Shown here piece after piece: positions 18,248 to 27,415 of a stretch of 64,000 nucleotides of DNA. Location of the stretch: positions 81,982,881 to 82,046,880 of the forward strand of contig NC_088643.1 of NCBI RefSeq assembly GCF_964019385.1, read 5' to 3'. Position numbers and translations under genes: made by a program. Every line of letters begins with the position of its first letter. Positions within the stretch are counted from its first letter, which is position 1. Under the pieces are notes generated by a model that was given only the letters and a program-made list of their open reading frames with translations, made no database searches and was not told where the DNA came from. The DNA comes from Sycon ciliatum (lineage: Eukaryota > Porifera > Calcarea > Leucosolenida > Sycettidae).

Positions 18248-19045
18248 GAATATCCCAATGGGCTTTGTACCTAGGACATTGTGTCGGGCTGACGGCAAAG
18301 CCACACACTTTCTTCAAACTATATATAAAACCCTGTACATAACGAGTTTTTTTTTAGTGCAACAAAACCTTTACTGTGCATGTACATACTACGGTCACGA
18401 AATGTCATAAAACACACTCCTTGATCATATTCTCTCGCATAGGAACAGTGTAAATAAATTGAACCTTGTATAAGCTTGTGAAAAGCAAGCACTCTTTCAA
18501 ACACGATGTGAATGATATGACCATGTGACGGACATATGTAAGACGTGAAGAACGTGTACACAACCAGGTCTACGAAGAAGCCTCTCCTAAATCGTGAGAG
18601 AGAAGAGTTTCATGAAAATCAACTACAATACGTACAGCATGCAGATGAGTAAAAAATAAGATGCAGCATCAAAGGATGCTAGGTGTCACAGCAGCTAGTA
18701 ACATTGTACTTTTCACAGCAGCAGCGCAAGGCCTTGGCTTGGTAAAGTGTACCGGTAGAGCAACCAATGTACACGTATATTGTTGAACAGCACATGCCAT
18801 GCGGCCTCAAGTTGCACATGCCGGCATATGCTAGCATAATTCCATGCATGACTCTCGACTTACTGGAATCCGTTTGACTTTGCAAGTTTTGATACAAGTA
18901 ACGACGAGGTAGTCCATGGTAGCAACCAGGTACTTTCCAGATGCACACGCCTGGGCAGTTGAGTGCAACGTACTCATGATGTCAAATCCTGGCGACTTTT
19001 AAATCAAGCGCCTGTAGGACATACAGCGCAGCTAAGCCCTCCACA
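18248..19045. other. Convergent 3' flanks of GNL2 and the APOO/APOOL gene
   Basis: GNL2 (+) and the next gene (-) point at each other. AATAAA at 18454-18459 on the plus strand is a possible GNL2 poly(A) signal. I see no further gene. Confidence 0.5.
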
Positions 19046-19687
19046 TTAGGAGGCACTTCTGTTCGCATACATATCACTATCTTCCACCTTGGACTGCCCA
19101 TGATCTACCACCTCTACGTTGTCCAAATCTTCCTGACTGTCAGCTTCTCGGGCCACCTCCTCAGACCCACTAGCAGCTTTGATCTCTGGCTGCTCCTGCC
19201 TTGCAGCATGATCTTTGGGAACAGACACAGCTTCAGGTACAGACTTCACTGGTGGTGGGCGAGCAAATTCCGACAGTTGGGTTCGTGCAATACATATGGT
19301 CTTTCGAGCTGTCTGCTTCGTTTCCTGGGGCCACAGAGCAGTAGTAGCGCAACCAGAGAATACTAGGCCGTAAACACTACGTTGAAATCGGCCAGCACGA
19401 GCACCAGCAAACAAAACTCCAGCAGCACCAGAGAGTGCGACTATTCCCAGCCTATGCTGCAGGTCTGGACTAGACTGTACGTGAGTGACTACGTTACTTG
19501 CACGACGGTAAACACTGCACACCCGATCGCTGCATCGCCAGATGATTTCCCTGGTCCGGCTGATGCCAATGTCCAATTTACTGGGCTCGGAGACAAGTGT
19601 GGGCCTTGCTTGCGCATGAGGAACATCATAGATACTGAGCTGAGAGATTTTTGTCCGAGAAGACTGCTTGTCTTTGTTGTCAGCCAT
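19046..19687 (-). CDS. APOOL: MICOS subunit MIC26/MIC27 (apolipoprotein O family), single exon
   Basis: A 213-residue frame starts at ATG 19687 (MADNKDKQSS); an upstream GTG in frame is less likely. It contains LSIYDVP near the start, then a helical stretch IIWRCSDRVCSVYRRASNVV. Next comes the family core: SPDLQHRLGIVALSGAAGVL, a GARAGRFQR loop and VYGLVFSGCATTALWPQET. These give two membrane-spanning segments joined by a short basic loop, as in MIC26/MIC27 (APOO/APOOL). Members sit in the inner mitochondrial membrane, in the MIC10 arm of MICOS, and help shape crista junctions. The C-terminal third is a polar Glu/Asp-rich tail. The coding part seems intronless, while neighbouring genes have introns, so a retrocopy is possible, though the frame is intact. 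MIC26 versus MIC27 cannot be decided here. Confidence 0.72.
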   Translation of the reverse strand: MADNKDKQSSRTKISQLSIYDVPHAQARPTLVSEPSKLDIGISRTREIIWRCSDRVCSVYRRASNVVTHVQSSPDLQHRLGIVALSGAAGVLFAGARAGRFQRSVYGLVFSGCATTALWPQETKQTARKTICIARTQLSEFARPPPVKSVPEAVSVPKDHAARQEQPEIKAASGSEEVAREADSQEDLDNVEVVDHGQSKVEDSDMYANRSAS

Positions 19688-20723
19688 TCTGCACAGATCA
19701 AGCACACAGAATTGTTTCGAAAGACTGATGCTTCAACCAGTAGAAGACGTAATTCTCTCCGAAAACTCAAACTAAAAGATATTCTTCTTCGTCGCTTGAT
19801 CCGGGATATCCAGGTGTTGAGTTTGGTGGTAGAACGAACATAATTTTTCAAGTCTGGATTTTTGCGTCATGCAAGATCGGTGCATCTCCGTCGTTTCCAA
19901 GGATACGAGTACGTAATGATGTTACTTTCGCCATTTTTTGTGTTGTTTTGCGCATGCATGTGCAAGAATCGATCGAGAATTTTAATCTCATTTTTCCGCG
20001 GGAGATTCGGTTGATTTTTTCCCGATCCGCGACATGCAGAATGCATGCTCAACTCGAAAAAGATCGAGGACGTCAAATCATCATGATCATCGCACTTCAC
20101 AGCTACAGGTTCATGCATGCATTCATGCATGGCCCAGTTTCAAGCAAAATTTTGAATCACTTCACACACAACACATGCACCTTTATTTTACAGACTCGAG
20201 ACGGAGTTGAGTGTTTGTGGACATCGAAGCTAGCTTGGCATTGGCTTGTGGAAATATTTACTGCATTGGATAAAAACGCTTTGCAAATCCCCTTTATCCT
20301 GTGAAGAGAGTATCTACCCATGCACCACATATGTGTCGTGGGCAGCATCGCTCACATCGAGGCGTAAAAGTTTGAAGAAAGAGCAATGGCTTGTCTTATT
20401 CACTATTTGGCTGATATTTCCCAACCACCACTTGTGCTGGAGAACCCCTGCAGGTACGTTGCTTCTTTTTGGCTTTAAAATACAACAAAAGCTTTGGGAA
20501 CTACTATCCCCAAGCCCAGTGGAAGGTTGTCACCCGGAAATTCAACTTAGGTTTCTAAATCAATTATTTCAGTTCAATTTATGAAGATGTACGTGCAATG
20601 TGGCCATCCACGTGTGACGATACGCACGCATACTAGTAGTTGATGTGTGCTGATACCAGGTATAAGTAATGTGATGTTCAGTAAGAAGTCTAGCGTAACT
20701 CCCCTGTAGCCTTGTCACAATCA
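19688..20723. other. Upstream region of the APOO/APOOL gene; no gene seen
   Basis: This stretch should include the minus-strand promoter. ATGCATGC-type palindromes are common around 19950-20130. No exon can be supported. Confidence 0.4.
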
Positions 20724-20854
20724 TAGTAAATCCCAGCGCACACAGCCACACTAACTCCTTGGCTACACAAATTGTCAGTCTTTCAGTCTGACTGAAAATT
20801 AATACTTTTGTGTAGCCAAGGACTTAGTGTGGCTGTGTGCGCTGAGACTTACTA
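20724..20854. repeat. 131-bp foldback with about 48-bp arms
   Basis: TAGTAAATCCCAGCGCACAC and the following bases through GGCTACACAAA pair with TTTGTGTAGCCAAGG through GCGCTGAGACTTACTA, with only a few mismatches. A smaller palindrome TTTCAGTCTGACTGAAA sits in the loop. It ends 29 bp before the LTR retrotransposon. Confidence 0.85.
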
Positions 20855-20883
20855 CCATATGTACGTACGTACAGGTTGGACCT

Positions 20884-21423
20884 TGTAGTGGAACTACTAC
20901 TAGACTATGCAGCGAACTAGTCCTCACGCTCTGGCATGCGCAATCAACCACAACACCAGTTCTCGGTTAGAAAAGGTTTGTAAAAAGAGAGATAGAATGT
21001 ATGATCTGAACACTTCCAAGCAGGCAGTAGACTGACTCCCCTATCTCAGAGATAAGACCGGAAAAACTAACAGGGAACTCCTCGCGTGACTCGGAGATCG
21101 TCAGCAAGCAGCGGGAGCGAGGATGAAAGCAAAGACAGCCAGGTAGGGATACAGAAGCCATGCAGCGTGGCAGGTGAACAATGGACACAGCAGTCCATGG
21201 TGAAACAAGACACCTAAAGGATAGAGTGAATTACGTGCACAGCATGAACGGGTCATGACTCATCTATGTCTGGAATGACAGCATAAGGCAACAACACTTC
21301 TGGGAGAGCCAGACAACAAGAATACTAACACCACTCATCAGAATAGAAGTACTAGCAGAAAGACTATAATAAGTATTGGCAGGACTATTGTTACTATAAC
21401 AAGTCGGTTACAGTTCCTCTTCA
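20884..21423 (-). repeat. 3' LTR (540 bp)
   Basis: This is a direct copy of 25848-26387 with TG...CA ends in either reading. It follows the gag-pol stop by about 40 bp. It should supply the poly(A) site. Confidence 0.95.
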
Positions 21424-21465
21424 CCCCATCACCTGGTAACAATAGGGACTGTCGTCCAAACCGAG

Positions 21466-24400
21466 CTAGGTTGTGTAGCGACTCGGTGGTCGTATGCTGG
21501 TGCGGCTGCGCAGGCCATAACGGGGCACATCACTAGTACTATCACCTGCGTCAGCCTCGATCCACCAGACAGGTCCGCCGTCGTCACTATCGTTGTCATC
21601 ATCGACGTCTGGGTGCAGCTCTGCGTCGGCGTCGGCGTCGGCTTCCTCAGGAACACCACTCTTCAACAGGTCAATGTTGACGGTCTTCTCCTTCATGCCT
21701 GTTGCACCGTGCTTATGAGAGATCACAACGGTGGAGGGCGACACAATCCGCTTCACGGTCCATCCTGTCTGGAACGGCGGAAGGCGCTTCTGACGGCGAC
21801 TTGGATGTCGATACAGTACATGGTCGCCCACGCAGTAGGGGTTGGCACGGCATGGAGACTCCAAGAAGTCGGCGCTGGCTAGCTCAGACTCTACCAAGTC
21901 CCTTACAACGGCCGTGCGATCAGCCAGCTTCGTCACCCATTCGCTCAGGAGGCAATCATCATTAGCTGTCTCAACAACAAGATGCCGTGGCCGCCAGCCA
22001 ATCATCGCTTCGGTGGGGGACAGTCGCGTGGCGTGGTGAGGCCGGTTTCGGTAGAAGAACAGGAGCACGTCAAGATCCTGCTGCCAGTCAGACGTCGTGC
22101 TTAGCACCTTGCGAATGAGGCCTAGCAGCGACCGGTTCATACGCTCGGCGGCGCCTTGAGACTCAGGATGTCGTACGGCTCCTGTTCGTACACGAACCCC
22201 CATAACTTTGAACAGCGACTCCACGATGGCGTTCCGGAATTCTGTTCCATTGTCCGTCCTGACGACATCGGGGGCTCCCCAGCGTACGCACATTGAGGTG
22301 AATGCTGCGGCAACGGAGGCGGCGTCGTGACGACGAAGTGGACAGATCTCGGCCCACTTCGTGAATGTGTCTATGCAGACCAAGACGCAATGGTACTGTC
22401 CGCTGCTGTTCTCGCCAAGCTCCAGCGTGTCTAGGACGAGCTCACTCCAGGGTCGGCCAGGAATATCAGGGCGTGTAGGTGACGCCTGTCCGCTTCCAGA
22501 CGGGTTCGCGGCTCGGCACTGCTCACAATCGGCGATGTACTTGCGACACACACGGGCCATGTCCTTGAAGAAACAACGAGCTCGAATCATCTGGTAGGTC
22601 GCCTCCCAGGCAGCATGTCCGGAATTGTGATGGGCAATGGCTACAACTTCGCCGACCAGCACGTCGGGAACTACCGGCACTTCGACCTGTCCATCCAGGG
22701 TTAGCTTGACACTCCGGAAGAGTACTCGGTCTCGGACGACTAGCTCTCTTGCCACCTTGCTGTAGGATGAGGGCACGAGCAGCTGGTTCTCTAGGCAGTG
22801 GATCACCGACTGGATCTCCTCATCACTCGCCTGACCCTCGACTATCCTTGCGCGCAGCACTGGGCTAACAACGTGGGCCTCGCCAACAGCCGCACTCACG
22901 GAGACGCTACCCTTTCCCTCTTGCTCCTTGAAGTACTTGATCCAGGTACGCGGTACCCTTGTCAGCGCATCGGCGGGGTTTTGATCTGTCGGCACCCACT
23001 CGACAGACACACTCAGGCCGGCTGTTGCCACTATGTCAGCAGCGATCTGCAAACGGCGCTGCACCAGCACGTGGTTGAGACCCTTTGTTCTGATGCGCCG
23101 GATGTTACCCAAAGTATCGCGCAGCCAGCTGGCCACCGTCTTCGAGTCGGTTACAAGGCGGACGCGTCTCGCACCCCATGATACTGCTAACGAAAGGCCG
23201 TTGAGCGCTGCATCCAGTTCCGTGACGTTGATGTGACGCTTGTCATGTGATTTCCTCAGCCAAGCCTTGTCCTCGATGACGCCGCTGCCATCCTTGACCA
23301 CTACGCCTAAGGCAACATCGGATGCATCGGTGTACACGACGAGCTCTGGATCACTGGTCGATGGTGTCACTGACCAGACACCTTTGGCTGGATCCCCATC
23401 ACCTGCTAGCCGGGCCATCACCTCTTCGCCAAACTTAAGCACTTGCTCCGACACGAGGTGATCCCACGGCGTGTCACCTCCGACTAGACGCTTCAGGAAA
23501 CTGGTAGCAGGTCGTAGCCACCCGCAGACAGGCACATGGCTGGTAAGGCGTCCACACCAGCTGAACAAATCCCGCTTTGTCGCTGGTCGCTGGAGATCAA
23601 GGCTGATGCCGTCGCGTCGAGTCCAGCGTGTGTCACCTCCTTCGCCCGTGCTGAGCTGCAGCCCAAGGACCCGAGCGGAAGCCAACGGCTCGGCGGGCTT
23701 TGTCGGCAGGCCGTACTCGAGCAGCCTAGCAGCAACCGCCGGGACGTTGTTGCGCGGAACTCGGATATCGTCGACATAGTTGTCGGCCATCGGGAAGCCC
23801 TGAAGTATCCACTGGATGACTATGTCCATGAATTTCGGTGCGATGTTGAGTCCGAAACCCATTCTAGTCATAACGTATCTTTTCCCTTGCCATAGCACAG
23901 TCTGATAGCGGACGAGCTCAGGTTCGACACGGATCTGCAAGTACGCTTTCCGAACATCCAGGAGGCAGAAGTCGCTTGCATCGCCGTCCTGCCGCCATTT
24001 TCGCAACGTGTCTTCACACACCGGGGCATCCTGGCCTGGTTGTGACGTGAGCTGGGCGTTCAGAAAGCGGTAGTCTAAGCAGGGACGCACCGGAGTTGTA
24101 GCCTTGTGCCCCTGCACCTGAGCGAGAAGAGGGAGCACCGCCGCTGGTTCGCCATGGACATCTGGATCGTGTCGTACCAGCCATCCTTCATCAATCCACT
24201 TCTTAACTTCAGCGCAAAACTGCTCTTCCTGTTTGGATGACAGCTTCTTCCTGGAGTACTCTCCAATGTTCGGACCAATGCGGTGGCAGGGCTCGACACC
24301 ATCTTGCCAATACCACTTCAGGCTCCAGTGGCCTTGCTCCGCGTGCCACCTCACTTCGCCGTCATTCACCCGCAATATGACGTCCTTACCATCGCGGATC

Positions 24401-25749
24401 ACGTTGACATGTGGAGATGGGTGCGAATCCTTACTTGGCTCCGTGGTACACGCGGCTGCTGGCGTCGTACCGAACGTCACGGCACTCAAGGAGTTGTCCT
24501 CCCCGTAGCGAAGCTGTACGCCACCATTACCGACCACGACGTCATTGCCCACCAGGATGTTAGCCGATACAGCAGTCAAATCTCGCACTACCACCGCTGT
24601 CACTACGGTTACTGGTAGCAGCACTGGGCCATCCAGTCTGCGCAGTTGAAGTTGCACTGTGCCGCATACGTCAAGCGACTTCCCATCCAGTGCAATCAGA
24701 TTCTCAGAGTACGCACTGTCAGAATCGAAGTTTCCTATTCGCTCTGCAGTTTTCTTATCGATCAGCGTACGCGTTGAACCGGTGTCCAATACTGATCGCA
24801 GACGGTGCCACTCGTCAGAATGATGACTCACACTGTTCTTGCGTGCCTCCACGAAGACCCGCGGTAGGCCGCCGCGCTGCGCTGTCACCGTGCACAGACA
24901 GGGATCGCTGGGGTCCCACTCGCCTTTGGGAAGTCGGGGTTGCTGCTCCGTAACGCCAGCAGCAGGACGCTTCTTCGAGTCCAGCCACGCTTTCCTGTCA
25001 GGACAATCGGGTTTCGTGTGACCAGGCTTGTCACAAAAGTAGCATGTCACCTGATTCCCCTTGTAAGAGTTCAAGGGCGTCTTGGCTGACTTCGAGCTGC
25101 GCTTGGGGCAGTTGCGACGAATGTGGCCAGCCTCGTGGCAGTAGTAGCAGGTCACGGTCCCGCGATCAGTCGCACTTGATCTGGCAGGGCGATCACTTGG
25201 GCCAGCAGCGGCAGAAACGTCCTCGGAAACAGCACCACACGCTTCTGCAGCCGTTCGCAGTGCGCGTACCTGCTCAACGCACTCGCTGATTTTCAGCGTC
25301 TTGCCAGCCATGGACATCCGCACGGAGCGAGCGAACTCTGCACCCAGGCCAGCGATGAACTGCTCGATCACCACTGAGTCAGTGTCGCTACCGGCTGCGT
25401 GGCCAGACAGCGCGAGCAGCCGCTGGAGGTCTGCAACGTACGCATCTACGGACTCGTCGACCTTGAGCTTCCTGTTTACGAACTTGCCATACGCCTGCGA
25501 AGGCGTAACTGCAAAGGCGGACGATAGCTTGGCCTTTACTTCATCTACTTTCTTTTTGTCCGCATCCGCCATCCTCGAAAAGACCAGGAACGCATCTCCA
25601 TCGAGAAACAATGGGATATACTTCGTCTTCTTGGCGTCATCATCCCATCCAGAGATATCGGCCAGTGCCAGAAACTTCAGCCACCACGTACCGAAATCTT
25701 CACCTCTTCCACGGAATGCGCGCAGATAGTTATCTGCCTTCAGCGACAT
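21466..25749 (-). CDS. gag-pol: Gag-Pol polyprotein of the Ty3/gypsy-type element, intact
   Basis: ATG at 25749 (MSLKADNYLR) opens 1,427 codons without a stop. Order by residue: gag capsid-like region 1-190; two CCHC knuckles, C-x2-C-x4-H-x4-C, at 201-214 and 236-249; aspartic protease LDTGS at 321-325; reverse transcriptase with LLDVRKAY (Asp 598) and YVDD (658-661); RNase H with Asp 807, Glu 844 and Asp 868; integrase with an HHCC finger (His about 1040, Cys 1075 and 1078) and a DD35E triad at 1107, 1166 and 1202, which includes RTDNGTEF and HPESQGAAERMNRSL. All catalytic residues are in place. RT-IN order and integrase type are Ty3/gypsy. The RT connection (GRLTSHVPVCGWLRPATSF) is of a divergent lineage, and its clade is not settled here. 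Gag and pol share one frame, so no frameshift is needed. Confidence 0.95.
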   Translation of the reverse strand: MSLKADNYLRAFRGRGEDFGTWWLKFLALADISGWDDDAKKTKYIPLFLDGDAFLVFSRMADADKKKVDEVKAKLSSAFAVTPSQAYGKFVNRKLKVDESVDAYVADLQRLLALSGHAAGSDTDSVVIEQFIAGLGAEFARSVRMSMAGKTLKISECVEQVRALRTAAEACGAVSEDVSAAAGPSDRPARSSATDRGTVTCYYCHEAGHIRRNCPKRSSKSAKTPLNSYKGNQVTCYFCDKPGHTKPDCPDRKAWLDSKKRPAAGVTEQQPRLPKGEWDPSDPCLCTVTAQRGGLPRVFVEARKNSVSHHSDEWHRLRSVLDTGSTRTLIDKKTAERIGNFDSDSAYSENLIALDGKSLDVCGTVQLQLRRLDGPVLLPVTVVTAVVVRDLTAVSANILVGNDVVVGNGGVQLRYGEDNSLSAVTFGTTPAAACTTEPSKDSHPSPHVNVIRDGKDVILRVNDGEVRWHAEQGHWSLKWYWQDGVEPCHRIGPNIGEYSRKKLSSKQEEQFCAEVKKWIDEGWLVRHDPDVHGEPAAVLPLLAQVQGHKATTPVRPCLDYRFLNAQLTSQPGQDAPVCEDTLRKWRQDGDASDFCLLDVRKAYLQIRVEPELVRYQTVLWQGKRYVMTRMGFGLNIAPKFMDIVIQWILQGFPMADNYVDDIRVPRNNVPAVAARLLEYGLPTKPAEPLASARVLGLQLSTGEGGDTRWTRRDGISLDLQRPATKRDLFSWCGRLTSHVPVCGWLRPATSFLKRLVGGDTPWDHLVSEQVLKFGEEVMARLAGDGDPAKGVWSVTPSTSDPELVVYTDASDVALGVVVKDGSGVIEDKAWLRKSHDKRHINVTELDAALNGLSLAVSWGARRVRLVTDSKTVASWLRDTLGNIRRIRTKGLNHVLVQRRLQIAADIVATAGLSVSVEWVPTDQNPADALTRVPRTWIKYFKEQEGKGSVSVSAAVGEAHVVSPVLRARIVEGQASDEEIQSVIHCLENQLLVPSSYSKVARELVVRDRVLFRSVKLTLDGQVEVPVVPDVLVGEVVAIAHHNSGHAAWEATYQMIRARCFFKDMARVCRKYIADCEQCRAANPSGSGQASPTRPDIPGRPWSELVLDTLELGENSSGQYHCVLVCIDTFTKWAEICPLRRHDAASVAAAFTSMCVRWGAPDVVRTDNGTEFRNAIVESLFKVMGVRVRTGAVRHPESQGAAERMNRSLLGLIRKVLSTTSDWQQDLDVLLFFYRNRPHHATRLSPTEAMIGWRPRHLVVETANDDCLLSEWVTKLADRTAVVRDLVESELASADFLESPCRANPYCVGDHVLYRHPSRRQKRLPPFQTGWTVKRIVSPSTVVISHKHGATGMKEKTVNIDLLKSGVPEEADADADAELHPDVDDDNDSDDGGPVWWIEADAGDSTSDVPRYGLRSRTSIRPPSRYTT

Positions 25750-25826
25750 CACGGACTGCGAATACGCTCACTAGTAGTACCGACTACCGACCGCACACAG
25801 GCACCAGTGCAGCCACAGCCCCCCAG

Positions 25827-25844
25827 TCCCGGGTTTCGGCACCA
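25827..25844 (-). promoter_or_regulatory. Primer-binding site for tRNA-Phe
   Basis: On the minus strand, three bases after the 5' LTR, TGGTGCCGAAACCCGGGA is the exact complement of the last 18 nt of animal tRNA-Phe(GAA), including CCA (acceptor strand GGTTTCGGCACCA). It would prime minus-strand DNA synthesis. The match to tRNA-Phe is from knowledge of that tRNA, not from a search. Confidence 0.88.
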
Positions 25845-25847
25845 CGC

Positions 25848-26387
25848 TGTAGTGGAACTACTACTAGACTATGCAGCGAACTAGTCCTCACGCTCTGGCA
25901 TGCGCAATCAACCACAACACCAGTTCTCGGTTAGAAAAGGTTTGTAAAAAGAGAGATAGAATGTATGATCTGAACACTTCCAAGCAGGCAGTAGACTGAC
26001 TCCCCTATCTCAGAGATAAGACCGGAAAAACTAACAGGGAACTCCTCGCGTGACTCGGAGATCGTCAGCAAGCAGCGGGAGCGAGGATGAAAGCAAAGAC
26101 AGCCAGGTAGGGATACAGAAGCCATGCAGCGTGGCAGGTGAACAATGGACACAGCAGTCCATGGTGAAACAAGACACCTAAAGGATAGAGTGAATTACGT
26201 GCACAGCATGAACGGGTCATGACTCATCTATGTCTGGAATGACAGCATAAGGCAACAACACTTCTGGGAGAGCCAGACAACAAGAATACTAACACCACTC
26301 ATCAGAATAGAAGTACTAGCAGAAAGACTATAATAAGTATTGGCAGGACTATTGTTACTATAACAAGTCGGTTACAGTTCCTCTTCA
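25848..26387 (-). repeat. 5' LTR (540 bp)
   Basis: In element orientation this LTR lies upstream of gag-pol. It begins TGAAGAGGAACTG and ends CACTACA, and is followed after three bases by the primer-binding site. By eye it matches the other LTR at every position. It should hold the promoter, but no TATA box is certain. Confidence 0.95.
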
Positions 26388-26456
26388 ACCTCACTATAAC
26401 GTAATCTCTGGGGAATGACGAGTTTTGTGTTATAGTGAATTAGTAGTAGTAGTAGT

Positions 26457-26526
26457 AGTATTTATTATTTTACTAGGGCAATCCCCACAGACTGTGAGTC
26501 TTTTTACAGGGTACCCTAGGAATTGG
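26457..26526 (-). mobile_element. Short 3' end fragment of the CR1/jockey-like LINE
   Basis: TAGGGCAATCCCCACAG through TTTTTACAGGGTACCCTA closely resembles the 3' end of the LINE at 51495-53143 (TAGGGCAGTCCCACAGG through the same TTTTTACAGGGTACCCTA). Both abut TTATTATT or TAG-repeat tails. It is a strongly 5'-truncated insertion. Confidence 0.65.
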
Positions 26527-27415
26527 AATATGTATGTCAAAATGGCACTATTTGCTTACTCACTGATTACAACTGAGCCGGTACTGATCCCTCTGATCGA
26601 TTTTAGGAAGTGTGTGTATGTTCTAGTGCGTCTACTGCATGTGTTGATTGCAGCAGCAATGGTATGCATCCCGATCAGTGATAAAATGGACACCGTCCGA
26701 TGACCTAGTAAAGAAACATGAAGTTCCCATTGGCAATTCTGCTGAAGCATTAGACCCATTTTGTACCACTTTGTAGTAGATTGTTCTCCGCAGCTCTGCT
26801 CAAACAATATGCATGTGATCTCATTTGGCATTGGGGCTGATCGGGAGTGACACACCACCGGTGCCTCCAAGAGTATGCAACTACCGGTGGGTAGTTGTCC
26901 TGTCTCGTTTTAAGAATCACATCATTCTGCATGATGTAGCCAGCTTTGTGCAGACATTCGAGATTCGAGGTCGACTGCACGCAATTTGATTTTCTGTGCA
27001 GTCAAGTGGATAGCGAAAAATGGCATCGCTCTGGAAATGAGTGGTGACGATTTTTGCGGGGTTGCACACTCTGGAAAGTTATGTACTCTTGGTGCATGAT
27101 GGGCTACCGTTCTTGTACCTGGTGGGCTCTGACCCTTACACTACCTTTTGATTTTGTATCTAACTGTGGGTTGAATGTTGATACGCGTTATGACAGGTTC
27201 AGCCACTGTATGTCACCAAGGTAGTGTGTCTTGTGTGGGCCAGCGCCACCAAAACCCGTCTGCTGCGCTGACCGTGGTATCGCACTATCCAGCTTGATCT
27301 TCACCAACTAGTATTGATGGTTTAACTCTGTGCCTGCTTGCTGCATGCTGATGGTCACTTCCCTCTAGTATTAACATGTATGTGTATGTGCTTTCTGTCT
27401 TCCTGTCTTCTTTAG
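26527..27415. other. Region upstream of the kelch gene; first exon(s) not located
   Basis: The exon at 27416 starts in phase 2, so at least one coding exon must lie upstream, probably here. A short frame MSGDDFCGVAHSGK near 27039 was considered, but no donor in phase was found. Confidence 0.35.

Larger units (their letters stand above)
20880..26391 (-). mobile_element. Full-length Ty3/gypsy-type LTR retrotransposon with 4-bp target duplication
   Basis: The element proper is 20884-26387 (5,504 bp) and is read on the minus strand. Its 540-bp LTRs begin TG and end CA and read as identical. ACCT precedes the left LTR (20880-20883) and follows the right one (26388-26391), as a 4-bp target duplication. 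Next to the 5' LTR lies an 18-nt match to the 3' end of tRNA-Phe. A single frame of about 1,427 codons carries gag zinc knuckles, protease, RT, RNase H and integrase in the Ty3/gypsy order. Identical LTRs and an open frame mean a recent insertion. No env-like frame or chromodomain is seen. The polypurine tract is weak (GGTGATGGGG just before the 3' LTR). Confidence 0.95.

Noticed and set aside
22798..25934. Many plus-strand frames across the gypsy element
   Set aside because: They are antisense shadows of the intact gag-pol frame.
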